Assembly: GCF_009709555.1 (NCBI RefSeq)
Contig: NZ_WJBG01000106.1
Coordinates: 62,001-126,000, forward strand
Reading direction: 5' to 3'
DNA length: 64,000 nucleotides
DNA from: Streptomyces blattellae
GTDB taxonomy: Bacteria > Actinomycetota > Actinomycetes > Streptomycetales > Streptomycetaceae
How positions within the stretch are numbered: position 1 is the first letter of the stretch; each line of letters begins with the position of its first letter. Shown here piece after piece: positions 26,079 through 34,199 of this stretch. Under the pieces are notes generated by a model, which worked only from the letters and a program-made list of their open reading frames with translations, was not told the DNA's origin and searched no databases. The position numbers and the translations under genes are program-made.

Positions 26079-26312
26079 GCGCCACACCTCCGAGCTTCGA
26101 CCGCCGACCGGCGCGGCGATTCATCCGTTTACGCCGTTTTCGCGCCACCCAAACACCGTGTCCGTCGTGCGGCGTGACGGCGCGCGGGTCTCCGCCCGGA
26201 GTGCCCCCGCAGCACGCGGGGAAACCGGGGGCCGGGATCGCGCGACGGCATCTTCGGCCGGTTTGCGGGTAACCGCCCTACTACGAAGGGAAGTTGATGA
26301 CTGGAGGACCGC

Positions 26313-26975
26313 ATGGCCCGTACAGCCTCACGATCCCGTGCCGGGTTACGGCTCCACACCGTCACGTCCGCGTCCGTGGGGATACCCAGGGGGAGGCGGG
26401 TACCCAGGTCGAAGCGAGCGCCGAAGTCCGAGGAGCCGTCCACGTCCGGGCCGGCGCCCCAGGCCGCCGACGCGGCGAAGCCCGAGCAGGCCCCGAAGTC
26501 CGCCCGTCGGGGACGCGATCGCCTTCGGATGCTCGCGCGGCTGCTGGCGATGGCGTGCGCGTTCGTGCTCATGGTGGCGTTCGCGGTCGTGCTCGCCCGG
26601 CTGACCTTGCAGCCCTCCCCCGCGTCGGAGGCGCTGACGCACACCAACCTGCGGCCGGGGCGCTCCCTCAGGGCCTATCTCGACCAGCCGGAGCTGCGCG
26701 ACGCCGCGCGGCAGATCGGCGGCAACCTGCTGCTCGGCGTGCCGTTCGGCATCCTGGCCCCGGTCGTCGTCCCGCGCACCCGGGGGCCGCTGCGCGTCCT
26801 GCTGCTGACCGCGACCGTGATGCTGCTGGTGGAGCTGGTGCAGGGCGCGATGGTCACCGGCCGCGCCTTCGACATCGACGACGTCATCCTCAACACCGCG
26901 GGCGCGCTGATCGGTTACCTCGTCCTGGGGCGGCGGCTGAGCGGTGCGGTGCACGCCCGGGAGCGTCGCTCCTAG
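26313..26975 (+). CDS. VanZ-family membrane protein
   Basis: 220 residues from ATG 26313, six bases after GGAGG. A long basic, disordered N-terminus (about 1-70) precedes membrane helices. The VanZ region has the landmarks GNLLLGVPFGILAPV and LVELVQGAMVTGRAFDIDDV, followed by LNTAGALIGYLVLG. VanZ proteins are linked to teicoplanin resistance in enterococci; in actinomycetes the role is mostly unknown. The stop TAG lies in the CTAG target of an inserted short element. Confidence 0.85.
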   Translation: MARTASRSRAGLRLHTVTSASVGIPRGRRVPRSKRAPKSEEPSTSGPAPQAADAAKPEQAPKSARRGRDRLRMLARLLAMACAFVLMVAFAVVLARLTLQPSPASEALTHTNLRPGRSLRAYLDQPELRDAARQIGGNLLLGVPFGILAPVVVPRTRGPLRVLLLTATVMLLVELVQGAMVTGRAFDIDDVILNTAGALIGYLVLGRRLSGAVHARERRS

Positions 26976-27199
26976 GGCGTGTTTCGAAAGTCCCGTCCTC
27001 CGCCACGCGACGGCGATGGGGGCCCCTCCCGCCCGAGCCGTGCGAAGCGCGGTTCGAGGGTGGGGGAGCGTGCGATCGCAAGGCGCCGGAGCGCCCTGAC
27101 AGCGGAGCTGTTCGGGCGTTTCGGCAACGCCGCCGGGGGTCTCCTCTGGGGAAGTGCGTGCCAGGCGTCGCGGGGCAGGCGGGACTTTCGAAACACGCC
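26976..27199. mobile_element. MITE-like element, copy A (224 bp)
   Basis: The ends are perfect 20-base inverted repeats: GGCGTGTTTCGAAAGTCCCG at the left and its reverse complement at the right, with weaker symmetry extending to about 40 bases. There is no transposase gene. Flanks are CTAG (26972-26975) and CTGG (27200-27203), consistent with a CTAG target duplication with one change. The interior resembles, in inverse orientation, the element at 29868. A non-autonomous element mobilised by an IS located elsewhere is the likely interpretation. Confidence 0.8.
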
Positions 27200-27228
27200 C
27201 TGGCCGCGGGAGCAGGGTCAGCCTCCGG

Positions 27229-27465
27229 CTAGTGCATTTTCCAGGTGAACTTGTCGCCGCCCACCCAGCGGACCACGTCCGGATCGTCCAGGTCGTGGAC
27301 GGTGATGCCCCAGGCGGCGGCTGCCTGGAGCACGTCGGTGAGGTTCTTCGCCTCACCGACCACCTCTCCGTCGATCTCCACGATGCGGAACGGGGGCGTG
27401 CCCGGCTGCACCCCGAGCACCATGATCCGCGGGTGGGAGATGTAGGGGCTCGCTGCTTCGGTCAT
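27229..27465 (-). CDS. Small conserved hypothetical protein
   Basis: 78 residues from ATG 27465: MTEAASPYISHPRIMVLGVQ, then PFRIVEIDGEVVGEAKNLTDVLQAAAAWGI, cited as EIDGEVVGEAKN, and the end VVRWVGGDKFTWKMH. I do not recognise a named domain. The codon pattern is typical of a real gene. No clear ribosome site precedes the ATG, so it may be leaderless. It faces the VanZ gene across the inserted element. Confidence 0.65.
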   Translation of the reverse strand: MTEAASPYISHPRIMVLGVQPGTPPFRIVEIDGEVVGEAKNLTDVLQAAAAWGITVHDLDDPDVVRWVGGDKFTWKMH

Positions 27466-27583
27466 GCAATAGAGCGTAGAGCGGATCCGGCCATCGCGAA
27501 CCATATGAGCCACCCTGAAAACGGGGCGAAACGACCGGTCGCGCTCCCTCCGGCCCTCGGGAACCCTGGAGGAGGAGGTGGCG

Positions 27584-28618
27584 ATGGATCCCGTCGAGGC
27601 CCTGGAACGGATCGCCTTCCTGCTGGAGCGGTCCCTTGCGCCGACGTACCGCGTACGCGCCTTCCGCACCGCGGCCCAGGTGCTGTCCGAGCTCCCCGAG
27701 GACGAGGTGCGGGCGCGGGCGGACGGCGGATCGCTGGAGCGGCTCAAGGGCGTCGGCCCGAAGACGGCGCAGGTGGTGCGGGAGGCGCTGGCCGGCGGCG
27801 TGCCCGGGTACCTGCAGAAGCTTCAGGACGAGGCCGGGGCTCCGCAGGGCGAGGGCGGTGCACGGCTGCGGGCGCTGCTGCGCGGCGACTGCCATCTGCA
27901 CTCCGACTGGTCGGACGGCGGCAGCTCGATCAGGGAGATGGGCCGGACCGCGGCACGGCTCGGCCATGAATGGGCGGTCCTGACCGATCACTCGCCCCGG
28001 CTGACCGTGGCCCGCGGGCTGTCCGCCGACCGACTGCGCGCACAGCTGGACGTGGTGGCGGAGCTGAACGAGCAGTGGGCGCCGTTCCGGCTGCTCACCG
28101 GCATCGAGTGCGACATCCTGGAGGACGGCTCGCTGGACCAGGAGCCGGAGCTGCTGGACCGGCTGGACGTCGTGGTGGTGTCGGTGCACTCCAAGCTCCG
28201 GATGGACGCCCGCGCGATGACGCGCCGCATGCTGGCCGCCGTACGCAATCCGCTGTCGGACGTCCTCGGGCACTGCACCGGACGGCTGATCATCGGGCGG
28301 GGTGACAGCGACCCGCGGCCGGAGTCGGCGTTCGACGCGGACGAGGTGTTCGCCGCGTGCGCCGAGACGGGCACCGCCCTGGAGATCAACAGCCGTCCGG
28401 AACGGCTCGACCCGCCGCGCCGCCTGCTGCGCCGGGCCGTGGCGGCGGGCGTGCTGTTCTCGATCGACACCGACGCGCACGCACCCGGCCAGCTGGACTG
28501 GCAGATCCTCGGCTGCGCCCGGGCGGAGGAGTGCGGGGTGCCCGCGGAGCGGGTGGTCACCACCTGGCCGGCGGACGACCTGCTGGCCTGGGCCGGGGAG
28601 CGCCGGCTGCCCGGGTGA
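27584..28618 (+). CDS. PHP-domain hydrolase with N-terminal helix-hairpin-helix (PolX-like without polymerase)
   Basis: 344 residues from ATG 27584 (GAGGAGG upstream; GTG 27578 is an alternative). Residues about 1-80 form the helix-hairpin-helix region of PolX proteins (LKGVGPKTAQVVREAL). A PHP domain follows with all expected metal ligands: GDCHLHSDWSD, LTDHSP, GIECDIL, VVSVHSK, GHCTGR, EINSRP and DTDAH. The nucleotidyl-transferase domain of PolX is absent, so it is probably a DNA 3' end-processing or phosphoesterase enzyme rather than a polymerase. Confidence 0.88.
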   Translation: MDPVEALERIAFLLERSLAPTYRVRAFRTAAQVLSELPEDEVRARADGGSLERLKGVGPKTAQVVREALAGGVPGYLQKLQDEAGAPQGEGGARLRALLRGDCHLHSDWSDGGSSIREMGRTAARLGHEWAVLTDHSPRLTVARGLSADRLRAQLDVVAELNEQWAPFRLLTGIECDILEDGSLDQEPELLDRLDVVVVSVHSKLRMDARAMTRRMLAAVRNPLSDVLGHCTGRLIIGRGDSDPRPESAFDADEVFAACAETGTALEINSRPERLDPPRRLLRRAVAAGVLFSIDTDAHAPGQLDWQILGCARAEECGVPAERVVTTWPADDLLAWAGERRLPG

Positions 28619-28639
28619 CCCAGATCACCGCGGGCACCG

Positions 28640-28845
28640 GAACACCCCAAGGTGGTTCCTCGTTGAACAAGCCGTGGGTGTGGATGGGACAGTGTCCCCG
28701 GGCCTCACCTCTTGCCCACAGGGACGATCGTTCGGCTGAAGCCCTGTGGAGCCGTTCGCCGAGAGGCGACCGCCGTTCGCGCCCACCCTTCGGCTGCCCC
28801 GACCGCGATCCCCCCGTCCGGTCGGGGCTTTCCTTTTGCCCGCGT
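28640..28845 (+). ncRNA. Candidate structured small RNA with C-rich terminator loop
   Basis: The 286-base gap contains no gene but several consecutive hairpins: GGGACA/TGTCCC near 28686-28698, CCACAGGG (28716-28723) with CCCTGTGG (28742-28749), and CGCC-GAGA-GGCG near 28758. It ends with a strong terminator whose loop holds six cytosines. A C6 loop is a feature of actinobacterial 6C RNA, but that RNA has two such loops and I see only one, so the class is uncertain. It could also be a long 3' leader or trailer of the PHP gene. Confidence 0.35.
28797..28838 (+). terminator. Rho-independent terminator with C6 loop
   Basis: CCCCGACCG (28797-28805), a 13-base loop with CCCCCC at 28810-28815, then CGGTCGGGG (28819-28827) and CTTTCCTTTT. 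Nine perfect pairs and a T-rich tail make a convincing terminator for transcription coming from the left. Confidence 0.8.
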
Positions 28846-28866
28846 TCGTTCCGCATTGCGCTCGCC

Positions 28867-28897
28867 TTGACTTGAAGAGCGCTCCAATTCGTAGCGT
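28867..28897 (+). promoter_or_regulatory. Promoter and possible operator of the SDR gene
   Basis: TTGACT at 28867 and TAGCGT at 28892 are 19 bases apart, so transcription would begin close to ATG 28905, which has no ribosome site. Between them is GAGCGCTC inside TTGAAGAGCGCTCCAA, an imperfect palindrome that could bind a TetR-type repressor. The spacing is long for a standard promoter. Confidence 0.4.
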
Positions 28898-28904
28898 TAC
28901 GGGC

Positions 28905-29867
28905 ATGACCACCGCACAGCACAAGATCGGCTCGGGCTTCGGAGCCACGAGCACCGCCGACGACGTCCTGGAGGGCATCGACCTGACCGGGCGGCTCGCG
29001 ATCGTCACGGGCGGCTACTCGGGGCTGGGCCTGGAGACGACCCGCGCGCTCAGCAGGGCCGGCGCCCGGGTCGTCGTACCCGCCCGGCGTCCGGACACCG
29101 CGCGGGAGGCGCTCGCGGGTGTCGACGGCGTCGAGGTGGACGAGATGGACCTCGGTGACCTGGAGAGCGTGCGCGGCTTCGCCGAACGGTTCCTCGCCTC
29201 CGGCCGCACGATCGGCTTCCTCATCGGCAGCGCCGGGATCATGGCCTGCCCCGAGACACGGGTCGGCCCCGGCTGGGAGGCGCAGTTCGCCACCAACCAC
29301 CTCGGTCACTTCGCCCTGCTGGGCCGCGTGTGGCCGGCCGTCGAGCCGGGCGGCGCCCGCGTCGTCTCGGTCTCCTCGCGCGGGCACCATCACTCCGGGA
29401 TCCGCTGGAACGACCCGCACTGGCACGGCGGCTACGACAAGTGGCAGGCATACGGGCAGGCCAAGACGGCGAACGTCCTCTTCGCGGTACACCTCGACCG
29501 GCTCGGCCGGGAGCACGGCGTACGGGCCTTCTCGCTGCACCCGGGCGGCATCCTCACCCCGCTCCAGCGCCATCTGCCGAAGCAGGAGATGGTCGAGCGC
29601 GGCTGGATCGACGAGGACGGCAACCCGCTGAACCCCGAGGGCTTCAAGACCCCGGAGCAGGGCGCCGCCACCCAGGTGTGGGCGGCGACCTCGCCCCAGC
29701 TGGCCGGAATGGGCGGCGTCTACCTGGAGGACTGCGACATCGCCGAGCCCGCTCCGGCCGACGGCGAGTTCGCGGGCGTCAAGGACTGGGCACGGGACCC
29801 CGAGGAGGCCGCGCGGCTGTGGGAGCTGTCGGTGAAGCTGACCGGCGTGAACCCGCTCGCCGCCTAG
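28905..29867 (+). CDS. Short-chain dehydrogenase/reductase
   Basis: 320 residues. The cofactor loop is IVTGGYSGLGLETTRAL (TGGxxGxG), the structural NAG region is IGSAGIMACP, and the catalytic S is in VSVSSRGHH with Y and K in YDKWQAYGQAKTANVLFA (Y-G-Q-A-K). The C-terminus resembles oxidoreductases of the retinol/WW-domain type used on bulky alcohols. ATG 28905 has no ribosome site, so translation may be leaderless. The stop codon TAG lies in the CTAG target of element copy B. Confidence 0.9.
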   Translation: MTTAQHKIGSGFGATSTADDVLEGIDLTGRLAIVTGGYSGLGLETTRALSRAGARVVVPARRPDTAREALAGVDGVEVDEMDLGDLESVRGFAERFLASGRTIGFLIGSAGIMACPETRVGPGWEAQFATNHLGHFALLGRVWPAVEPGGARVVSVSSRGHHHSGIRWNDPHWHGGYDKWQAYGQAKTANVLFAVHLDRLGREHGVRAFSLHPGGILTPLQRHLPKQEMVERGWIDEDGNPLNPEGFKTPEQGAATQVWAATSPQLAGMGGVYLEDCDIAEPAPADGEFAGVKDWARDPEEAARLWELSVKLTGVNPLAA

Positions 29868-30010
29868 GGCGTGTTTCGAAAGTCCCGCCTGCCCCGCGAC
29901 GCCTGGCACGCACTCCCCCAGAGGGGGGACCCCCAGCGGCGTTGCCGAAACGCCCGAACAGCTCCGCTGTCAGGGCGCTCCGGCACCTTGCGATCGCACG
30001 CTCCCCCGCC
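29868..30010. mobile_element. MITE-like element, copy B (143 bp, internally deleted)
   Basis: It starts GGCGTGTTTCGAAAGTCCCG and matches the reverse complement of copy A (26976-27199) for about 135 bases, through ACAGCTCCGCTGTCAGGGCG and CTTGCGATCGCACGCTCCCC. It then ends in CGCC. CTAG lies on both sides (29864-29867 and 30011-30014), a perfect target duplication. It thus appears to be an inverted copy lacking about 80 bases of one end. It also has an internal CCCCC/GGGGG palindrome not identical to copy A. Confidence 0.75.
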
Positions 30011-30099
30011 CTAGGACCCCTCAGTCGTCGAGGTCGGCCGGGGCGGCGTCCTCTCCTGCGGTGCGTGTACCACACACAGGCCCTCATGACGCCCGCCGG

Positions 30100-30330
30100 T
30101 CACCCGGAGGGCTCGTCCGGAACGGGCTGTTCGGGGTGGACGCCCGCCGACTGCGGGGCGCCCTGGCGGCCGGTGCCCGCCTCGTCGGTGTCGGGCACCT
30201 CGGCCTCCTCGGTGTCCTCGGTGTCGTCGGTCGCGTCCGCGGGCGGCACCTCCCACGGGTCGTCGCCCGTGTCGGCCTGCTGGTCCGGCAGATCCCGCGG
30301 CACGGGACCTTCGCCTCGGTCGTCGGCCAT
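30100..30330 (-). CDS. Small acidic hypothetical protein
   Basis: 76 residues from ATG 30330, six bases after GGGAGG. It is highly acidic and Pro/Thr-rich (DDPWEVPPADATDDTEDTEE) with no hydrophobic segment or cysteine. It is probably disordered. No family recognised. The good ribosome site and codon bias support a real gene, although it lies between the inserted element and a broken regulator. Confidence 0.55.
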   Translation of the reverse strand: MADDRGEGPVPRDLPDQQADTGDDPWEVPPADATDDTEDTEEAEVPDTDEAGTGRQGAPQSAGVHPEQPVPDEPSG

Positions 30331-30389
30331 GGCGTCCTCCCTTCACGTGGTGCGAGCGCCCCCGGGTACCTCCGCCGGTCACCGGCGAA

Positions 30390-30712
30390 ACCTCGGCGCG
30401 GCGCCCGCCGCGGGCGAAGAGGCCGGTGAGCGGCGGGATCGCGGCGCCGACAGTGACGGCGTCGGGGCCGAGCCCGCCCAGATCGATGGTGACCCGCCCT
30501 GCCGGATGGCGCAGCGCGTACGACACTCCAGCAGGCCGTCGGCGATCAGGGCGGCGACGACGTCGCTGACGGGGCCGGAGCTGAGTCCGCTCGCCGGGCC
30601 GAGTTCGAAGCGGCTGAGGGGTCCGTCGAAGGAGAGCCCTTGCAGTACGGCCGTGCGGTCGGCTCGCCTGAGGTCGCGTACCGTGCGCCCGTTCCGCCCC
30701 GCGATGCGGCCC
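30390..30712 (-). pseudogene. ROK-family regulator with a large internal deletion
   Basis: The right part (about 30712 down to 30527) gives the N-terminal winged helix of ROK regulators: RADRTAVLQGLSFDGPLSR, then ELGPASGLSSGPVSDVVAAL and IADGLLE. It then jumps frame directly into ALRHPAGRVTIDLGGLGPDA and VTVGAAIPPLTGLFARG, which fits the last 30-40 residues of ROK proteins. The roughly 300-residue kinase-like middle is gone. No start codon is obvious. Confidence 0.55.
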
Positions 30713-30717
30713 CCCGG

Positions 30718-31701
30718 TCAGCGGGCGGTCAGTTCCCGGATCTCGTCGAGTGCGAGGAGGAGTTCGGGCGCGACCACGGTCTGGATCCAGCCGTCGTGCT
30801 CCTCGCCCGTCGCCCGTGGGACCGTCTCGGTGTGCATGATCAGGTAGAGGTAGCTGCGGTAGAGGGCGAGGCGGAGGCGGGCCGGGGTGTCGAAGACGGC
30901 GCGGCCCCCCGCCTCGCGATAGCCCGCCAGGAAGTCCTCGTCCTTCCTGATGTCACCGAGCAGGGCCAGGGAGACGAAGTCGGCCAGCGGGTCGCCCCAG
31001 AACATGCGCTCCCCGTCGATGAGGCCGCCGATGCGGGCCGCCCCCGTCGAACGGTCCACCAGGATGTTGCCCTGCCAGAGGTCGAAGTGGACGAGGCACG
31101 GGACGGCGACCTCGTCGAGCGCGGGGAAGGCGGCCCGGACGGTGCGGGCCACCTCGTCGGCGGGGCGGGGCAGCCGGGCGCGGTACTCACGGGCGTCGTC
31201 GAGTACGGCGTCGAGCATCGCGGTGAAGGCGGTCCGCCAGTCGCCGGCGAGCGGGCCGAGGGCGCCGGACGGGTAGCCGAAGCCGGGGCCCGTGATCCGG
31301 TGGAGCCGCGCCACCTGACGGCCCAACTCCCTGCGCAGCGGCGGCCGTTCGGCAGCCGTGAGCGAATCGTCCCACGGGTCGCCCGGACAGGCGGTCATCA
31401 GCAGATGCCGTCCGCCCGGGTGCCCGCCGACCGCCACGACGTGCGGTGCCGTTACGTCCGCCTTGGCGGCCCCGTCGCAGAACTCGGCCTCGGAGACGAG
31501 GAGTTCACGCTCATGCCGCAGGCCGGGCGTGGTCTGGGCGGGCGGGATCTTCAGGACGTAGCGGGTGCCGTCGGTGAGCCGGAGTTCCTCGACCGTGTTG
31601 TACGTGCCGCCGAGCAGCGGGCGGAGGTGGGCGAGGTGACCGGGCGGGATCTTCGCCGCCGCCAGGACGTTTCGGGCCCGCTCCCAGGAGTCCACCATCA
31701 T
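30718..31701 (-). CDS. Aminoglycoside/macrolide phosphotransferase-fold kinase
   Basis: 327 residues from ATG 31701 (or the adjacent ATG 31698), after GAGGGG. It is an APH-type kinase: LLGGTYNTVEELRL loop, LKIPPAQTTP with the ATP-binding lysine, CLVHFDLWQGNILVD as catalytic loop (HxDxxxxN), and IDGERMFWGDPLADF as the metal-binding segment. Family members phosphorylate antibiotics, choline, homoserine or sugars. Nothing in the neighbourhood points to a resistance role. It follows the DUF3626 remnant on the same strand. Confidence 0.88.
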   Translation of the reverse strand: MMVDSWERARNVLAAAKIPPGHLAHLRPLLGGTYNTVEELRLTDGTRYVLKIPPAQTTPGLRHERELLVSEAEFCDGAAKADVTAPHVVAVGGHPGGRHLLMTACPGDPWDDSLTAAERPPLRRELGRQVARLHRITGPGFGYPSGALGPLAGDWRTAFTAMLDAVLDDAREYRARLPRPADEVARTVRAAFPALDEVAVPCLVHFDLWQGNILVDRSTGAARIGGLIDGERMFWGDPLADFVSLALLGDIRKDEDFLAGYREAGGRAVFDTPARLRLALYRSYLYLIMHTETVPRATGEEHDGWIQTVVAPELLLALDEIRELTAR

Positions 31702-31857
31702 GCGCCCGCCCCTCGCCTCGTACTCGCCCGGTACAGCGTACGGAACGCGTCCGCCACGCAGCCGGCCAGTCACTGAACACCCTGAACCGCGACGTTGTGC
31801 ACCCGCCGCCGGCCGTCTCGGTCATCCGTTTCGACGGGGCTGACCGAGGCGGCCGTA

Positions 31858-32753
31858 TCAGGTCACAGCATCGGGACGAGTCCCGGCAGTGCGGGCGCTG
31901 AGTGGGCCGGTGCTCTTCGGGGCGCCGAAGCGGGCGAGGATGTGCCACACCATCTTCAGGTCCTGGAGTTCGTGGCGTCCCGTGCGTGCCGCGTTTCCGG
32001 TGATCCGCGGGTCGAGGCGGCCCTCCTCGGCGATCCGGGCGCCCAGGTCGGCGTATTCGGGGCCGCGGTAGTCCGCGTGGCTGCGCAACTCGGCCACGGT
32101 GAGCCGGTGGCCGGGGTGCCATTCGACCGGGAAGGGCAGCGCGCGGGCCGCCGCCTCGACCGGGGTGCCCCGGTAGCTCGCGTCCAGCACGAGCGCCTCC
32201 ACGTCCCGGGCGAGGACGACGCCGCCGTGGACCTGCGCCTCGATGTGGTCGTTGAGCGCGTCCTGCCGATCCGCCTCGGCCAGCGCGACGAGGGACATAC
32301 CGGCGGCCACACCGAAGTCGGCGGGCTCGGCCGCGCTGTCGGGGTGGCAGAAGGTGGCGCGGGCGAGTATCGCGCCGGTCAGCCGGAGGTGCGAGGAGCC
32401 GAATCGCGGGGCCGCGCCCACCACTTGGCGCCGGAAGTCCAGGGCGCCGTACACGGGCCGGTCGTGCGGGTCGGCGTCGTCGTAGGCTCCGCCGAAGATC
32501 CGGCTCTCCCAGCGCCAGCGGTCGCCGCCGGAATGCGCGGTGAGGCCGCCGTTGCTCACGCCGGTGACGAACTGCGAGTGGTACGTGCCGTCCCGGGCCA
32601 GCGCATCGAGGATGGGGCCCCGCCGACCAGCCGGTCCGGGTGGAAGTTGAGCGTGATGCGCAGTTCCCGGTCGACGGCCGGCCCCGCGGAACGGCCCGCC
32701 ACATGTCTCAGCGCCGCGCGGGCCCGCGGTGACCCGACGCCCTGGAAATCCAC
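31858..32753 (-). pseudogene. DUF3626 family protein, frameshifted
   Basis: GTG 32753 (after GGAGGGG) opens VDFQGVGSPRARAALRHVAG and continues to ELRITLNFHPDRLVGG, the conserved DUF3626 start. At a GGGGCCCC run (32614-32621) the frame shifts, and the next frame carries ILDALARDGTYHSQFVTGV, SNGGLTAHSGGDRWRWESRI and FGGAYDDADPHDRPVYGAL through to the stop at 31858. A single-base loss in the G/C run explains it; a sequencing error there is a real alternative. Function of DUF3626 is unknown. Confidence 0.75.
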
Positions 32754-32898
32754 CGGGTTCCCCTCCCCGGGGCTACCTGCCCCGGACCTCAGTCCAATGC
32801 CCCGTCCCATGCCCCTGGGAAAACATCCGGAGCGTGCGCGACAGCGGAGGTTTTCCTCAGTACGTTCGATGCGCCTGAGGAAGGGAAGATCCCAAGCG

Positions 32899-34155
32899 AT
32901 GCGAGATGTGCGTGAGCGGACGGAGTCTGTTGAGCGCCTGGTGAAGAAGCGGCGCCGGGACCCCGTCGTCGTCCAGACGCTGCGGTCGGCCGCCGCCGCG
33001 ACGATCGCCTATGTCATCGCGTTGCGCCTGAGCCCCGAGCAGCTGCCGCTCACCGCGCCGCTGACCGCGCTGCTGGTCGTCCAGGTCACCCTCTACGCCA
33101 CGCTCACCAACGGCATCCGCCGGGTGAACTCCGTGGTGGCCGGGGTGCTCGTGGCCATCGCCTTCAGCCTGCTGGTGGGGCTGACCTGGTGGAGTCTCGC
33201 CCTGCTGATCCTCGCCGCGCTGGCCGTGGGGCACCTGGTGCGGGTCGACGAGTACGTCCCCGAGGTCGCGATCAGCGCGATGCTGGTCCTCGGGGTGACG
33301 ACCGTCGGGGACACGGCGTGGGCGCGGGTGGTGGAGACGCTCATCGGTGCGGTCGTCGGACTCGGATTCAATCTGCTGCTGGCGCCGCCGGTGTGGGTCG
33401 GCCAGGCGGGTGAGTCCATCGAGGGGCTGGCTCGCCGGCTGCGGCAGCTGATGCTGAGCATGGGTGAGGAGGCGGCCGGCCGTACCCCGGTCGAGCATGC
33501 CGCCGCGCGGCTGGACGAGGCACGCCGGCTCGATCACGACATCGTCGAGGTGGACGCGGCGCTGCGGCAGGCCGAGGACAGTCTGCGGCTCAATCCGCGG
33601 GTGCGGGAGGGCCTGTTGCACCGGGTCGTGCTGCGCACCGGTCTGGACACGCTGGAGATCTGCACGGTCGTGCTGCGCGTGCTCGCACGCAGCTTCACCG
33701 ACCTGGCCAAGGCGCGGGACCCCGAGCCGCTGTTCGCGCCGCCGACGGGCGCCGCCGTGGAACAGCTGCTGGCCGATATCGCCGACGCCGTGGTCAGCTT
33801 CGCCGTCCTGGTCACCACCAGCGTCAGCGCCAACGCCGAGTCGGCGGAGGCCCGGCTCGCCGCCGAGCTGCACACCGCGGCGGCCACGCGCGACAAGGTG
33901 GCCCTGCTGCTGCGCGAGGAGGCCGAGCGCGATACCCGGCACTGGCAGCTGCTCGGTGCCGTGCTGACCGAGGTGAACCGCATCCTCGACGAACTCGACA
34001 CCGACTACCGCACACGTCGTCTGCTGGAGGAACTGGACCGCGTGTCGCAGGAGCAGCGCGCCCGGATGCCGCGGCTGACCCGGCTGCGTGAGCGCATGGG
34101 CATCCAGGAGCAGCTGTGGCGGAACCGTGCGGGGATGGACGGGCGTTTCCGGTAG
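32899..34155 (+). CDS. FUSC/aromatic acid exporter-type membrane protein
   Basis: 418 residues from ATG 32899; an in-frame ATG at 32869 is possible. Several N-terminal membrane helices (TIAYVIALRLSPEQLPLTAP, then VVAGVLVAIAFSLLVGLTWW, VAISAMLVLGVTTVG and IGAVVGLGFNLLLAPP) fit the half-size ArAE/FUSC family, followed by a long helical cytoplasmic region rich in Arg/Glu/Leu. Such proteins are thought to export aromatic acids or related compounds. Direction and substrate are not known here. Confidence 0.82.
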   Translation: MRDVRERTESVERLVKKRRRDPVVVQTLRSAAAATIAYVIALRLSPEQLPLTAPLTALLVVQVTLYATLTNGIRRVNSVVAGVLVAIAFSLLVGLTWWSLALLILAALAVGHLVRVDEYVPEVAISAMLVLGVTTVGDTAWARVVETLIGAVVGLGFNLLLAPPVWVGQAGESIEGLARRLRQLMLSMGEEAAGRTPVEHAAARLDEARRLDHDIVEVDAALRQAEDSLRLNPRVREGLLHRVVLRTGLDTLEICTVVLRVLARSFTDLAKARDPEPLFAPPTGAAVEQLLADIADAVVSFAVLVTTSVSANAESAEARLAAELHTAAATRDKVALLLREEAERDTRHWQLLGAVLTEVNRILDELDTDYRTRRLLEELDRVSQEQRARMPRLTRLRERMGIQEQLWRNRAGMDGRFR

Positions 34156-34199
34156 GGGACGTCAGAGCAGGGGACGGCAGAACTCAAGGGGGCGGGCCG

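Noticed and set aside
24927..26148. Reading the minus-strand frames here as normal small intact genes
   Set aside because: The conserved protein segments change frame within each gene and the E-position gene has an in-frame TGA, so annotating them as intact would be misleading.
26976..27232. Small open frames inside the inverted-repeat element as possible transposase fragments
   Set aside because: Translations share only the peptide AELFGRFGNAAGG that results from the repeated DNA; no DDE or helix-turn-helix motif is present.
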